Origin: Clostridiales bacterium
GTDB taxonomy: Bacteria; Bacillota; Clostridia; Christensenellales; JAISNN01
Direction of reading: 5' to 3'
Length of the DNA: 44,379 nucleotides
NCBI GenBank assembly: GCA_031275485.1
Contig: JAISOS010000040.1
Location: forward strand, 1-44,379
Shown here: piece after piece, positions 16,807 to 24,322 of the stretch
How the letters are laid out: every line of letters starts with the position of its first letter
How positions within the stretch are numbered: the stretch's first letter is position 1
Notes under the pieces: model-generated
The model's database searches: none
The model's input: the letters and a program-made list of their open reading frames with translations, nothing else
Told to the model about the DNA's origin: nothing
Program-made: the position numbers and the translations under genes

Positions 16807-16976
16807 TACAGCCGTTACGAATCGGCGTTTAGCCGAAAGATAAGCGTTGAATTTTTTACCGTAAGCGGTCGGAGGGTTCTTTTCAGTATTCGGGCAATAC
16901 GAAAAAAGATTCTTGTTACCGCCCGCGGCAAAAGGGATGCGTTCGGATTGCTCAACGCCGATTCGTAACGGCTGTA
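16807..16976. repeat. Family-2 long inverted repeat element, copy A
   Basis: The outer 23 bp at 16807-16829 and 16954-16976 are exact reverse complements (core GCCGTTACGAATCGGCG), and the interior also folds imperfectly around the centre TATTCGGGCAATACG. It starts 74 bp after murC. Three related copies occur in the window (17803, 24852, 32540). Confidence 0.75.
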
Positions 16977-17131
16977 TTTTGCCGCGCGCACGCGGACGCG
17001 GCCGAACGGAAGGCTCTCTTAAAAAAAGAGGCGGCTTTTTTCGTTCGCTAATGGTAAGCCGTAAAAGAATCGCCGTAAGGCGGGGCGGCTGAAAATTTTA
17101 AAAAAAAATTACGTTAGCTTACGCTAATTAT

Positions 17132-17160
17132 TTGACGGAAGCGTTTTTTTATGGTATCAT
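17132..17160 (+). promoter_or_regulatory. Sigma-A promoter for the DUF3793 gene
   Basis: TTGACG at 17132-17137 and TATCAT at 17155-17160 are 17 bp apart, close to consensus. The leader would be about 75 nt. It follows a GTTAGCTTACGCTAAT stretch with imperfect dyad symmetry that could be an operator. Confidence 0.6.
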
Positions 17161-17242
17161 TATACGCGAATCGGGTTTAGCTTAAGCGTAAAAGGCGAAA
17201 CGCCGGAAAAACATAAGGGCGAAACGCCGCAAAGGATGAAAT

Positions 17243-17788
17243 ATGAGCGAAACGGAATTGACGGTAGGCAGGCATTGCGCCGCAGCGCTTGCCGGAATTA
17301 AGCCGGCGTGTATTGTGAATTGCGCCGTGCGCGGCGAGAAGCGTATCGCGGAAATTGCGGACGGATTCGCGAAGAAAGGCGCCGACGTGAGCTTCGAGGT
17401 GCTGAAAAAATATAAAAGCCGCTTTTTACTGATGGTATACAGAAAATCCGTTCTTGAAAAGCACCTTTTAAAGAGTGAAAACGGCGGCTTTTTGAGGACT
17501 TTCGGCTATCCGGAACGCGTTAGCGCGGACGCGTATGTCGGCGCGCTCAAAGAAAAGTTCAAAGGCGGGGATTTTCCGCACGAGATAGGCATATTTCTGG
17601 GCTATCCGCGCGAGGACGTCGAGGGTTTTATCGCCGACCCGTCGGCTTATGAGGTATGCGGACCTTGGAAGGTGTACGCCGGCGCGGAGGAAAAGAAGCG
17701 CGTATTCGAACGCTATAAAAGGTGTTCGGAAAATATCTGCGGCAGACTTCTTAACGGATGCGGCTTGAACGGTATTTTTTCGAAATGA
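17243..17788 (+). CDS. DUF3793 family protein
   Basis: This 181-residue protein has the DUF3793 pattern: an N-terminal HCAAALAGIKPACIV, a middle LLMVYRKSVLEKHL, the highly conserved FPHEIGIFLGYPREDVEGF and then CGPWKVYAG. No catalytic function is established for the family. It is commonly found in anaerobic Firmicutes near flavodoxin or metal-transport genes, and here the next gene, 321 bp downstream on the same strand, is a flavodoxin, which suggests a redox or metal-related role by association only. ATG at 17243 follows AAAGGATGAAAT. A good promoter lies about 80 bp upstream. Confidence 0.85.
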   Translation: MSETELTVGRHCAAALAGIKPACIVNCAVRGEKRIAEIADGFAKKGADVSFEVLKKYKSRFLLMVYRKSVLEKHLLKSENGGFLRTFGYPERVSADAYVGALKEKFKGGDFPHEIGIFLGYPREDVEGFIADPSAYEVCGPWKVYAGAEEKKRVFERYKRCSENICGRLLNGCGLNGIFSK

Positions 17789-17802
17789 GATTATGCGAAA
17801 TA

Positions 17803-17935
17803 CGGCCGTTGCGAATTGAAACGCGGCGGAGATTGGGGGCGGATTTTTGCCGCAAAGCACTGAAAGATTCTTTTTCGTATTCGGGCAATAAAAAAGACGG
17901 AGCTAATCTTTTCACAATTCCGATTCATAACGACT
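17803..17935. repeat. Family-2 element, copy B
   Basis: The centre GATTCTTTTTCGTATTCGGG (from about 17864) repeats the core of copy A, and the ends GGCCGTTGCGAATTG and CCGATTCATAACGAC resemble its terminal arms imperfectly. It fills much of the spacer between DUF3793 and flavodoxin. Confidence 0.6.
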
Positions 17936-18109
17936 ATAAAAACGCGGTAGGTTACGCCCGCGGCTTGATTTGTTTCGTCTTTTTAGGCTGAAAGACAGGT
18001 ATATATTTTTTTGAAACGGGACGGCTTAATCTCCGAATTTTTAAAAACTTAAAATAACCGCAACGCATAAGCGGAGCGAAAAGAAATTTTTTTACAAGGA
18101 GTTATATAT

Positions 18110-18520
18110 ATGAAAACGGTTATAGTATTTTGGTCCGGAACGGGCAATACCGAGGCGCTCGCTCAATCGGTCGCCAAGGGCGTTCAAGCTGCGGGAGGGT
18201 CTGCGGACGTGTTCAAGGTCGGCGAAATTACTCCCGAACAGGCGGCGGCCTACGATAAAATCGCGCTGGGATGTCCGGCAATGGGCGCGGAGGAGCTGGA
18301 AGAAGCCGAGTTCGCGCCTTTTTACGACGCGCTTGAGCCGCTATTGAAAGGCAAAACGGTTGGGCTTTTCGGTTCTTACGACTGGGGCGACGGGGAATGG
18401 ATGCGGCTCTGGGAGAAGCGTGCCGCCGACGCGGGGCTGAACGTCGCCGCCACGCTTACCGTGCAGTCCGCCGAGCCCGGCGTCGGCGAATCCGTGGCGT
18501 TCGGCAAGAAACTTGCGTAA
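18110..18520 (+). CDS. Flavodoxin
   Basis: This 136-residue protein is a short-chain flavodoxin. The FMN phosphate-binding loop is WSGTGNTEALA at residues 8-18, a cofactor loop is seen at GCPAMGAEELEE, and FGSYDWGDGEWM follows near residue 90, as in clostridial flavodoxins. It carries electrons between redox enzymes in the cytoplasm and often replaces ferredoxin under iron limitation. AAGGAG lies 7-8 nt before the ATG. It follows DUF3793 on the same strand, and a perfect family-1 hairpin starts 24 bp after its stop codon. Confidence 0.95.
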   Translation: MKTVIVFWSGTGNTEALAQSVAKGVQAAGGSADVFKVGEITPEQAAAYDKIALGCPAMGAEELEEAEFAPFYDALEPLLKGKTVGLFGSYDWGDGEWMRLWEKRAADAGLNVAATLTVQSAEPGVGESVAFGKKLA

Positions 18521-18544
18521 CGCCGCGCGCGGGGGGATTTTTTA

Positions 18545-18608
18545 CGGGGAGAAGCCTTTTGTTCACAAAAGGCTTCTCCCCGCGCCCCTTTCTAAAAAAC
18601 TTCGGCGT
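18545..18608 (-). repeat. Family-1 palindromic element after flavodoxin
   Basis: Perfect 17-bp arms (18545-18561 and 18566-18582) with a TTCA loop, followed by CGCCCCTTTCTAAAAAACTT and CGGCG. One of the best-preserved copies. Confidence 0.9.
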
Positions 18609-18880
18609 TTTAATAATTCCGTTCAAGCCTCGCGCCGCGTTTGAGAAATCGTATTAATATTTGAAAGATTGCATTAATAGCCGAAAGCGCGGAATTCGCA
18701 GGAGATTTTTACGGTCGTCGGGCGGTTTTTTGAAAGCGCGCCGGCGTTTTGCTTGCGCAAGACCGGTTCGTAACGGTCGGCGACGCAAATAAGCGCGAAA
18801 ATACAGCCGTTTAAAACTGCGGGAATAAGTTCTAAGCTTTTTGCGGAACACAAAAAGCGCCGCGCCGTTTTTTCCTTTAA
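18609..18880. other. Spacer without recognisable gene
   Basis: About 270 bp between the element after flavodoxin and a terminator-like hairpin. No coding or RNA signal was recognised. Confidence 0.35.
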
Positions 18881-18914
18881 AACCCTTTTTTCGACAAAGG
18901 GCTTTATTTTTTTT
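18881..18914 (+). terminator. Candidate intrinsic terminator upstream of spoIIAA
   Basis: CCCTTT and AAAGGG form a 6-bp stem followed by a T-rich tail (CTTTATTTTTTTT). It would insulate the spoIIA genes from upstream transcription. An extended -10-like TGCTATCAT follows at 18926-18934, without a clear -35. Confidence 0.4.
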
Positions 18915-19086
18915 ACCGCAAAAAATGCTATCATATCGGAGGACGCGAAAAAACCGCGGGATACGGAAGATAATAAAAAAAATAAGAAGAGGATAATCCG
19001 CGCCACGCGCGGCTTGGGCGTTCCGTAAAAAACGCGAACGCGCGCGGCGTAAAAAGCATAGTATAAAACGGAGTTGGGGTATATAG

Positions 19087-19392
19087 ATGACGGCTTACGG
19101 AGAATTTTCGGGCGGCAAGCTTATTTTTTATTTTTCAGGCGAATTGGACGAGAGCAATATACGCGTCGCGGCGGCGGAGCTCGACGGAAAAATCGCCGAA
19201 AATCCGACGGCGGTCATTTTAGATTTTTCCGAATTAAGCTTTATCGACAGTACTGGCATAGGCATGTTACTGGCGCGGTACGGGCGCCTGAAAAAAGCCG
19301 GAATTCCTCTGTACGCGAGGGGCTTAAAGGGACAGACGGAAAAGGTTTTTCGAATGAGCGGGCTTTTGGGAATCATAAACGTTTTGAGATAG
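19087..19392 (+). CDS. spoIIAA: Anti-sigma F factor antagonist SpoIIAA
   Basis: This 101-residue STAS-domain protein frees sigma F by binding SpoIIAB in the forespore. The phosphorylation segment is FIDSTGIGMLLARYG, with the regulatory serine at S55, and GLKGQTEKVFRMSGL is the usual C-terminal helix region. It is slightly shorter than the Bacillus subtilis protein (117 residues). Identity rests on the STAS signature plus the order spoIIAA-spoIIAB-sigF. Unusually, 313 bp separate it from spoIIAB, whereas these genes normally overlap or nearly touch. The ATG at 19087 is preceded by GGAGTTGGGG. Confidence 0.93.
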   Translation: MTAYGEFSGGKLIFYFSGELDESNIRVAAAELDGKIAENPTAVILDFSELSFIDSTGIGMLLARYGRLKKAGIPLYARGLKGQTEKVFRMSGLLGIINVLR

Positions 19393-19705
19393 CGGATTTT
19401 ATCGGAGCGTATTCGCATAAAGCGCAAACGGCGCGTTTTTTGCGCTTATTCGCTCCTTTCGGCTCCGTTGTTTCCCCGCGTGCCTTTAAACGCCTCGAAA
19501 AGCGTAAAAAACCTCCCGAAATCCTCCCGTTTCCGTTTGCGCGAGAACGCGTCTTAAGAATCGCGGACATTTTGGGATAGGGAATTTTTCTTGCGTTAAA
19601 GCGGCGGATTAAAAAACTACGGAGACTTTTTAATCCGGGCCGCGGAGTTAAAAGCGATAAAAGCTATGAAATAAAGTATACGGAAAAAACGGAAGGAGTT
19701 AATAT
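19393..19705. other. Spacer inside the spoIIA cluster
   Basis: 313 bp with no hairpin of family 1 or 2 that I recognise and no coding signal. The frame on the plus strand across 19074-19580 is open but arginine-rich and overlaps spoIIAA, so it is not called. Confidence 0.4.
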
Positions 19706-20164
19706 ATGGCGCTGTTAAACCAAATGAAAATGACCGTCCTCGCGAAATCTGGCAACGAATCCTTTATACGGAGCACCGTCGCGGCTTTTTGCGTGCCGTT
19801 GAATCCGACCTTGGAGGTCATAAACGACATAAAAACCGCCGTTTCGGAGGCTGTAACCAACGTTATCGTACACGCCTACGACGAGCCGGAAAAAAATTTT
19901 ATATTCGTCGAGACGGAATTATTCGACGGCTATGCGTCAATAATCGTCGGAGACGCGGGGCGCGGCATAAGGGACGTCGAGGAGGCTATGCGACCGATGT
20001 TTACCTCCAAGCCGGACAAGGAGCGTAGCGGTATGGGCTTCACGTTTATGCAGACATTTACCGACGAATTGATTGTGGAAAGCGCGGAGGGCGCGGGTAC
20101 AACCGTGAAAATGAAAAAATACATAACGAAAACGGAACGGTCCGCCGAAAACGGCGGACCGTGA
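19706..20164 (+). CDS. spoIIAB: Anti-sigma F factor and serine kinase SpoIIAB
   Basis: This 152-residue GHKL-fold kinase binds sigma F and phosphorylates SpoIIAA. The N box is EAVTNVIVHAY (near residue 49), the G1 box DAGRGI (near 78-83), and the G2-type segment RSGMGFTFMQTF (near 108-119). AAGGAGTTAATAT precedes the ATG. Length is normal, with a short tail of about ten residues (TERSAENGGP) encoded by the left and right arms of a perfect DNA palindrome that overlaps the stop codon. The partner sigF starts 215 bp later. Confidence 0.95.
   Translation: MALLNQMKMTVLAKSGNESFIRSTVAAFCVPLNPTLEVINDIKTAVSEAVTNVIVHAYDEPEKNFIFVETELFDGYASIIVGDAGRGIRDVEEAMRPMFTSKPDKERSGMGFTFMQTFTDELIVESAEGAGTTVKMKKYITKTERSAENGGP
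20137..20162 (+). repeat. Perfect 11-bp hairpin overlapping the spoIIAB stop codon
   Basis: ACGGTCCGCCG (20137-20147), AAAA loop, CGGCGGACCGT (20152-20162). There is no T tract after it, so it is not a canonical intrinsic terminator. It encodes the last residues of SpoIIAB. Confidence 0.75.
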
Positions 20165-20379
20165 AACGTGAAAATTACGAAAATTGCCGCGCCGCGAAAG
20201 CCGTTTAACGCTTGATAATAACGCTGAAAACGCGGACCGTTAAGCGTTTAGACCGGGAATATCGCGGCGTTACGGGAATTGAAACATTGAAAAACGGCAA
20301 GGCTGTAGAATAGCGTGAAAACGACCGGAAACGACGTGCGGAAAGGGGAATTACATATCAAGCGGGGGAACGGTGAAAT

Positions 20380-21096
20380 ATGCTTTCGCACGAGGAAACT
20401 ATGCGGCTTCTCAAACTTGCAAAGAACGGCGACGCCGACAGCAAGGCTTTGCTTGTCGAGCGGAATATGCCGCTGATAAAAAGCGTCGTCAGGCGTTACA
20501 GAAATAAGCGCGTCGAATACGACGATCTTATCCAAATAGGCGCGATAGGTATTATAAAGGCGATAAAAAATTTTAACGAGGACTATAACGTCCGATTTTC
20601 CACCTACGCCGTGCCTATGATTTCCGGCGAAATCAAGCGGTTTATACGCGACGACGGCGTCGTCAAGGTCTCGCGCTCTCTGAAAAGTCTCGCGATTAGA
20701 ATCGGCGTATTCATCGACGCGTACAAAAACGCGCACGGCAAGGATCCGGCCGTCCGCGAGCTTGCCGCCGAATTCGATATGAGCGAGGAGGACATAGTGT
20801 TCGCTCTCGACAGCTCTAAATTCCCGCTCTCGCTGTACGACAAGGCGGAAGGCGAGAACGGGCAATGCCTGATAGACAAGCTGGTCTGCGAGGACAATCA
20901 GGACGATATGATTGACAAAATGATGCTGAAAGACGTCATCGGACGGCTTCCCGAGCGCGAAAAAAAAATCATATTGTTCAGGTATTTCCGCGATAAAACG
21001 CAGAGCGAGGTCGCGGGCTTATTAGGCGTATCGCAGGTGCAAATTTCAAGGCTTGAGAACCGCATAATCGAAAAGATAAAAAAGGGCATAGTTTGA
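20380..21096 (+). CDS. sigF: RNA polymerase sigma-F factor, forespore-specific
   Basis: This 238-residue sigma-70 family protein is sigma F, the first forespore sigma factor. Region 2 is seen at YDDLIQIGAIGIIKAIKNF and RFSTYAVPMISGEIKRFIRD, region 3 at RSLKSLAIRIGVF onward, and region 4 at LPEREKKIILFRYF and SQVQISRLENRIIEKIKKGI. Assignment to sigF rather than sigG rests on position directly after spoIIAA and spoIIAB and before spoIIIAA. The ATG at 20380 follows GCGGGGGAACGGTGAAAT. A strong terminator lies 180 bp downstream, which separates it from the spoIIIA genes. Confidence 0.94.
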   Translation: MLSHEETMRLLKLAKNGDADSKALLVERNMPLIKSVVRRYRNKRVEYDDLIQIGAIGIIKAIKNFNEDYNVRFSTYAVPMISGEIKRFIRDDGVVKVSRSLKSLAIRIGVFIDAYKNAHGKDPAVRELAAEFDMSEEDIVFALDSSKFPLSLYDKAEGENGQCLIDKLVCEDNQDDMIDKMMLKDVIGRLPEREKKIILFRYFRDKTQSEVAGLLGVSQVQISRLENRIIEKIKKGIV

Positions 21097-21275
21097 GATC
21101 CGTAAAAACGCGTCCGCAGGGTCGCGGGCTTATCGGGCGCGCCGCGGATACGGATTTTAAGGCTGAGAACCGCTTAACCGGAAAGATAAAAAAGGGCTAC
21201 GCGGGAGAACGCTAAAAATTTCCGATCTGCGGAGGGGAGATTTCTTGGAGGCGCCCGGATAATCTAAAATTCCCT

Positions 21276-21319
21276 AAAATGAGTAAAATTACGCGTTCGT
21301 ATTTTACTCATTTTTTTTG
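21276..21319 (+). terminator. Intrinsic terminator after sigF
   Basis: AAAATGAGTAAAAT (21276-21289) and ATTTTACTCATTTT (21301-21314) are exact complements; the 11-nt loop can pair further (ACG/CGT). The downstream strand runs into TTTT. It closes the spoIIA-sigF unit. Confidence 0.8.
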
Positions 21320-21707
21320 CACGCCCGTAATACATTATACCGTTCGCGCGGACGCCGCGGAGAACCCGGCGGAATACGTTTTAATACGCGTTTAGAATAT
21401 GCCCCAATCGGGCTTTCAAGCGCATTAAAAAAACGCTCGCAAACCGCCGAAAACGCGTTGAAAATGTCGGAAAGCGCGCCGTAAAACGAGATTGGCGGCG
21501 CGTGAAACACGCTTGAAAGCGCGTTTTAAAACGATTTGAAAAACGTCCGGAATTCGCCGGAAATTTATCGGATTTCGGAAGTCGGCGGCAAAAGACGCGG
21601 TCGGCGCGGTTTCGGAAAGAGTCGTATAAAAACGCGCTTGGAATTTATATTGAAAAACGCATAAAAAATGCGCTTAAAATTTACCGTAAACGGAGATAAG
21701 CCGCGGC
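21320..21707. other. Spacer before spoIIIAA
   Basis: About 390 bp, A-rich with repeated AAACGCG and GAAAGCGCG units. A short dyad (ACGCTTGAAAGCGCGT) at about 21509-21524 was noted. No gene and no well-formed sigma-E-type promoter could be assigned with confidence. Confidence 0.4.
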
Positions 21708-22742
21708 GTGGAAAGGATACTTAAAACTCTTTTAAGGACGGGCGTATACGAAGCCGTATCGGGGAGCGGACGCGCGCCGGAAAGTCTGTATGAAATTCGG
21801 CTGAGAACGGGTAAGCCTTTGGTCGTCTGCGGCAAATTCGGAAGCGGAATCGTCGCGAAAGACGGGGGATTAAGCATAGCGTCTAAGAGTCGGAGCGTCT
21901 TTGAAAAAACCGTATCCGCGCGGGGCGATAACGCCGCTCAAAACGAAGCCGCGGCGAAAAACGACGGACCGGATATGACCGCCGCGAAAGATAAGAGCCT
22001 AACCGCCGCGCAAAAAACGCTAGGTTTCGAGCCGTTTATCATAAGCGCGGAGGATATAGAATATACTTTGGGAGTGGCGTCCGGACATTCGGTCTACGCC
22101 GTGTCGGACAAGCTTGTAAAAGGCTATATTTCCTTTTGCGGAATCAGGATAGGCGTGAGCGGCGAGGGCGTAACCGAGAACGGGCGGCTGACGGCGTTCA
22201 AGAATATAAACAGTCTGAACGTGCGTATTCCGCACGAGGTGAAAGGCTGCGCGGGCGGCGCTGCGCGTATCGTGGACGAAGGACCGAGAAATATACTCGT
22301 AATTTCGCCGCCCGGCGCGGGTAAGACCACGCTTTTGCGCGAGCTTACGCGGCTGTATTCCGAGCGGGCGTACTGCGTGCTACTGATCGACGAGCGCAAC
22401 GAGATAGCCGCCGTTTCGGACGGCGGAAGTCTTTTGGACGCGGGAGATTTTACGGATATTATATCGGGCGCGGAAAAACGGCTGATTTACGAGAACGTCA
22501 TACGCGCCATGCGCCCCGAAATGATAGTCGTGGACGAGCTTTTCGGCAGGGCGGACGCGGACAGCGTTTGCGACATAATCCGATCGGGCGTGCGCGTTAT
22601 GGCGTCTTTGCACGCCGACGGCTTGGACGCGTTGCGCGGCACCGAATTTGAAAAATTAAAAGACGTTTTCGATTATTTTTTGATATTGGAAAAACCCGGC
22701 GGTAAAATAGCGGTAATAAAAAAGGGGGATGCGCTTTTTTGA
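21708..22742 (+). CDS. spoIIIAA: Stage III sporulation ATPase SpoIIIAA
   Basis: This 344-residue protein is the cytoplasmic ATPase of the SpoIIIA-SpoIIQ channel between mother cell and forespore, related to secretion ATPases. Walker A is PPGAGKTTLL at about residues 201-210, the acidic LLIDERNE follows, and Walker B is MIVVDELFG. Compared with the usual length of about 310 residues there is a hydrophilic Ala, Lys, Asp and Asn-rich insert at about residues 46-104, before the conserved FIISAEDIEYTL. The GTG at 21708 starts the protein; GGAG lies 12 nt upstream, a rather long spacing. spoIIIAB follows only after 549 bp, which is abnormal for this operon. Confidence 0.93.
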   Translation: MERILKTLLRTGVYEAVSGSGRAPESLYEIRLRTGKPLVVCGKFGSGIVAKDGGLSIASKSRSVFEKTVSARGDNAAQNEAAAKNDGPDMTAAKDKSLTAAQKTLGFEPFIISAEDIEYTLGVASGHSVYAVSDKLVKGYISFCGIRIGVSGEGVTENGRLTAFKNINSLNVRIPHEVKGCAGGAARIVDEGPRNILVISPPGAGKTTLLRELTRLYSERAYCVLLIDERNEIAAVSDGGSLLDAGDFTDIISGAEKRLIYENVIRAMRPEMIVVDELFGRADADSVCDIIRSGVRVMASLHADGLDALRGTEFEKLKDVFDYFLILEKPGGKIAVIKKGDALF

Positions 22743-22749
22743 GATTGAG

Positions 22750-22985
22750 CGGAAGAAACCTTTTTTGAACTTATCGGGCGCGGCGGCAAACTGTTTGCGG
22801 CGGCGGGCGCGCGCGTCCTTGTTCGCGGATGTTTTGACAAAAGGTCTCGCCGCAACGTAAGCCGCGCCTGCGTTTTTTCGCCTTTGTTTCCTTACGAAAA
22901 TCCGCCGTCTTTCCGCAAAACGCCTGTCGACCGCCGCGGTATAAAGTTTCCACGTCCCTTTCCGAAAAACCCTCCGGCGTTTTAT
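22750..22985 (-). repeat. Expanded family-1 variant after spoIIIAA
   Basis: GAAACCTTTTTTGAACTTATC and later GACAAAAGGTCTCGCCGC form distant arms with about 75 bp between them, matching the variant at 4694. Further right CCACGTCCCTTTCCGAAAA gives the outer flank. The region between is GCG-rich. Confidence 0.55.
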
Positions 22986-23167
22986 ATAAAATAAAAAACC
23001 GAGGTTCCGTTCGAAACTGCGGAAACCGGTTCTATGCCTAATCGGAATTTTTTGTCCGGATAAGCGCGGAACGGACGCGTTTTTACCGCCGCGAACGCCT
23101 TTCCGCCGCATAGGGTAAAGCGGAAAAGTACTTTTCCGAACGGCTTGAAAACAAGCTCCGTTACGTA
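22986..23167. other. Remaining spoIIIAA-spoIIIAB spacer
   Basis: About 180 bp bracketed by two family-1 elements, with no gene seen. AAAAGTACTTTT at about 23124 is a perfect 12-bp palindrome. Confidence 0.35.
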
Positions 23168-23250
23168 ACGAAACGCCGAATCTTTTGGAAAGGGCGCGTG
23201 GAGGAAGTGGAGGAAAGCTTTTTATTCTGAGAAAAAGTTTCTCGCGAGCG
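23168..23250 (+). repeat. Family-1 element upstream of spoIIIAB
   Basis: CGCCGAATCTTTTGGAAAGG leads into a decayed hairpin (GGAGGAAAGCTTTTTATTC and GAGAAAAAGTTTCTCGCG). It ends about 40 bp before spoIIIAB. Confidence 0.7.
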
Positions 23251-23291
23251 TTTTTATATTTTTACAAAAAAACAAAAAAGGCGGGTGGCGT

Positions 23292-23795
23292 ATGCTTTCG
23301 GTAATAGCCGGCGCGCTGCTGTTTTTAGGTTCTCTTTACGGCGGCGTCAGCATAAGACATTATTACAAGACGCGCGCGCGCTACTTCGAGGAATTAAATA
23401 ATCTCTGCAATCTGCTTATAGACGAAATTATCCATCTGAAAACGCCGCTCTTAAAAATTCTTAAAAATTTTACTTCTATGAAAAAGGACGAATTTTCAAA
23501 ACACACCGACGCCTTCGCCGAGCTTTTGCGGCGCGAGGTACTCGCGGACAGGGAGAGCGTGCTCAAAATTTTGGATTGCGCCTATCTGAAAAAGGATGAG
23601 AGAATCATCGTCGCCGATTTCTTTATGATACTCGGACGCAGTCATTCGGATTCGCAGGAGGCAAACATAAAACACTACCGTAACAAGTTTCTCGAAGCGG
23701 GCGGAAAAGCCGAAGAGGCGTACAGAGTTAAAGGAAATTTGGCGTATAAATTGGGCATACTTTTGGGGATCGCGCTTATGATAATCGTCGCGTGA
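23292..23795 (+). CDS. spoIIIAB: Stage III sporulation protein SpoIIIAB
   Basis: This 167-residue protein is the inner-membrane platform component of the SpoIIIA complex, resembling GspF-type proteins. It has a short N-terminal membrane segment (LSVIAGALLFLGSLYGGVS), an alpha-helical middle with FEELNNLCNLLIDEI and a C-terminal membrane segment (YKLGILLGIALMIIVA). Length matches the family (about 170). The ATG at 23292 follows GGCGGGTGGCGT. It lies between spoIIIAA and spoIIIAC in canonical order, with 121 bp to spoIIIAC. Confidence 0.92.
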   Translation: MLSVIAGALLFLGSLYGGVSIRHYYKTRARYFEELNNLCNLLIDEIIHLKTPLLKILKNFTSMKKDEFSKHTDAFAELLRREVLADRESVLKILDCAYLKKDERIIVADFFMILGRSHSDSQEANIKHYRNKFLEAGGKAEEAYRVKGNLAYKLGILLGIALMIIVA

Positions 23796-23830
23796 GGCGC
23801 AATCGGCGGGATATATATTTTATGCGCGGA

Positions 23831-23899
23831 CGGGCGGCGCGTCCGTACCTTGAAAGCGGAGTACGGACCCCGAATAGGTACGGAAACGGCGCGTCCGTC
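23831..23899 (+). repeat. Nested direct and inverted repeats between spoIIIAB and spoIIIAC
   Basis: CGGCGCGTCCGT occurs exactly at 23835-23846 and 23887-23898. Between them GTCCGTAC (23841-23848) pairs with GTACGGAC (23861-23868), and GGTACGGA offers an alternative partner. This allows mutually exclusive hairpins in the leader of spoIIIAC. Confidence 0.55.
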
Positions 23900-23916
23900 C
23901 GTAAAAGGAGGACGGT

Positions 23917-24114
23917 ATGAACATAGACGTAATTCTGAAAATCGCCGGCGTGGGCATATTGACGGCGGTCATAAATATCGTGCTGAAAAAAAGCGATAAG
24001 GACGAAATCGCGACGTTTACGACGCTCGCCGGGTTAATTATAGTCATATTGATGGTTATAGATATGATCGGCGGATTGTTCGACAGCGTAAAATCTATTT
24101 TCAGGCTTTATTAA
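23917..24114 (+). CDS. spoIIIAC: Stage III sporulation protein SpoIIIAC
   Basis: This 65-residue protein has two membrane helices (about residues 5-24 and 33-55) joined by a charged loop KKSDKDE, exactly as in SpoIIIAC. It is a small subunit of the channel apparatus in the mother-cell membrane and resembles SpoIIIAD in its first half (KIAGVGILTAV). AAAAGGAGGACGGT precedes the ATG, a strong ribosome site. spoIIIAD follows after 208 bp. Confidence 0.92.
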   Translation: MNIDVILKIAGVGILTAVINIVLKKSDKDEIATFTTLAGLIIVILMVIDMIGGLFDSVKSIFRLY

Positions 24115-24322
24115 ACGCGTCGTAAATCGTGTAAAAGCCGTGATTTTGCGGTATAAAAAACAAATAAAAGCTATGGTTTTCGAAAAACGCGGTAAGGCGT
24201 AAAAATTGTTTAAGGGGTTCTAAATTTTCGTGATAAAAACGGGATACGGGCAAGGCAAAATCATCGCGAATTGTTAGAACCCGCATTGTTTGTTCAATAC
24301 GGTTTGCGCGGGGGGGCGGTTC

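Noticed and set aside
17000-17045. Terminator after murC (CTCTT and AAGAG with a T run)
   Set aside because: The stem is only 5 bp and the T run is separated by GCGGC; too weak to list.
16734-17242. Open frame at 16693-16968 after murC
   Set aside because: It overlaps the murC end and runs through the family-2 inverted repeat; no coding evidence.
19074-19580. Alternative frame of 168 codons over spoIIAA and its downstream spacer
   Set aside because: Overlaps the clearly recognised STAS gene in another frame and is arginine-rich.
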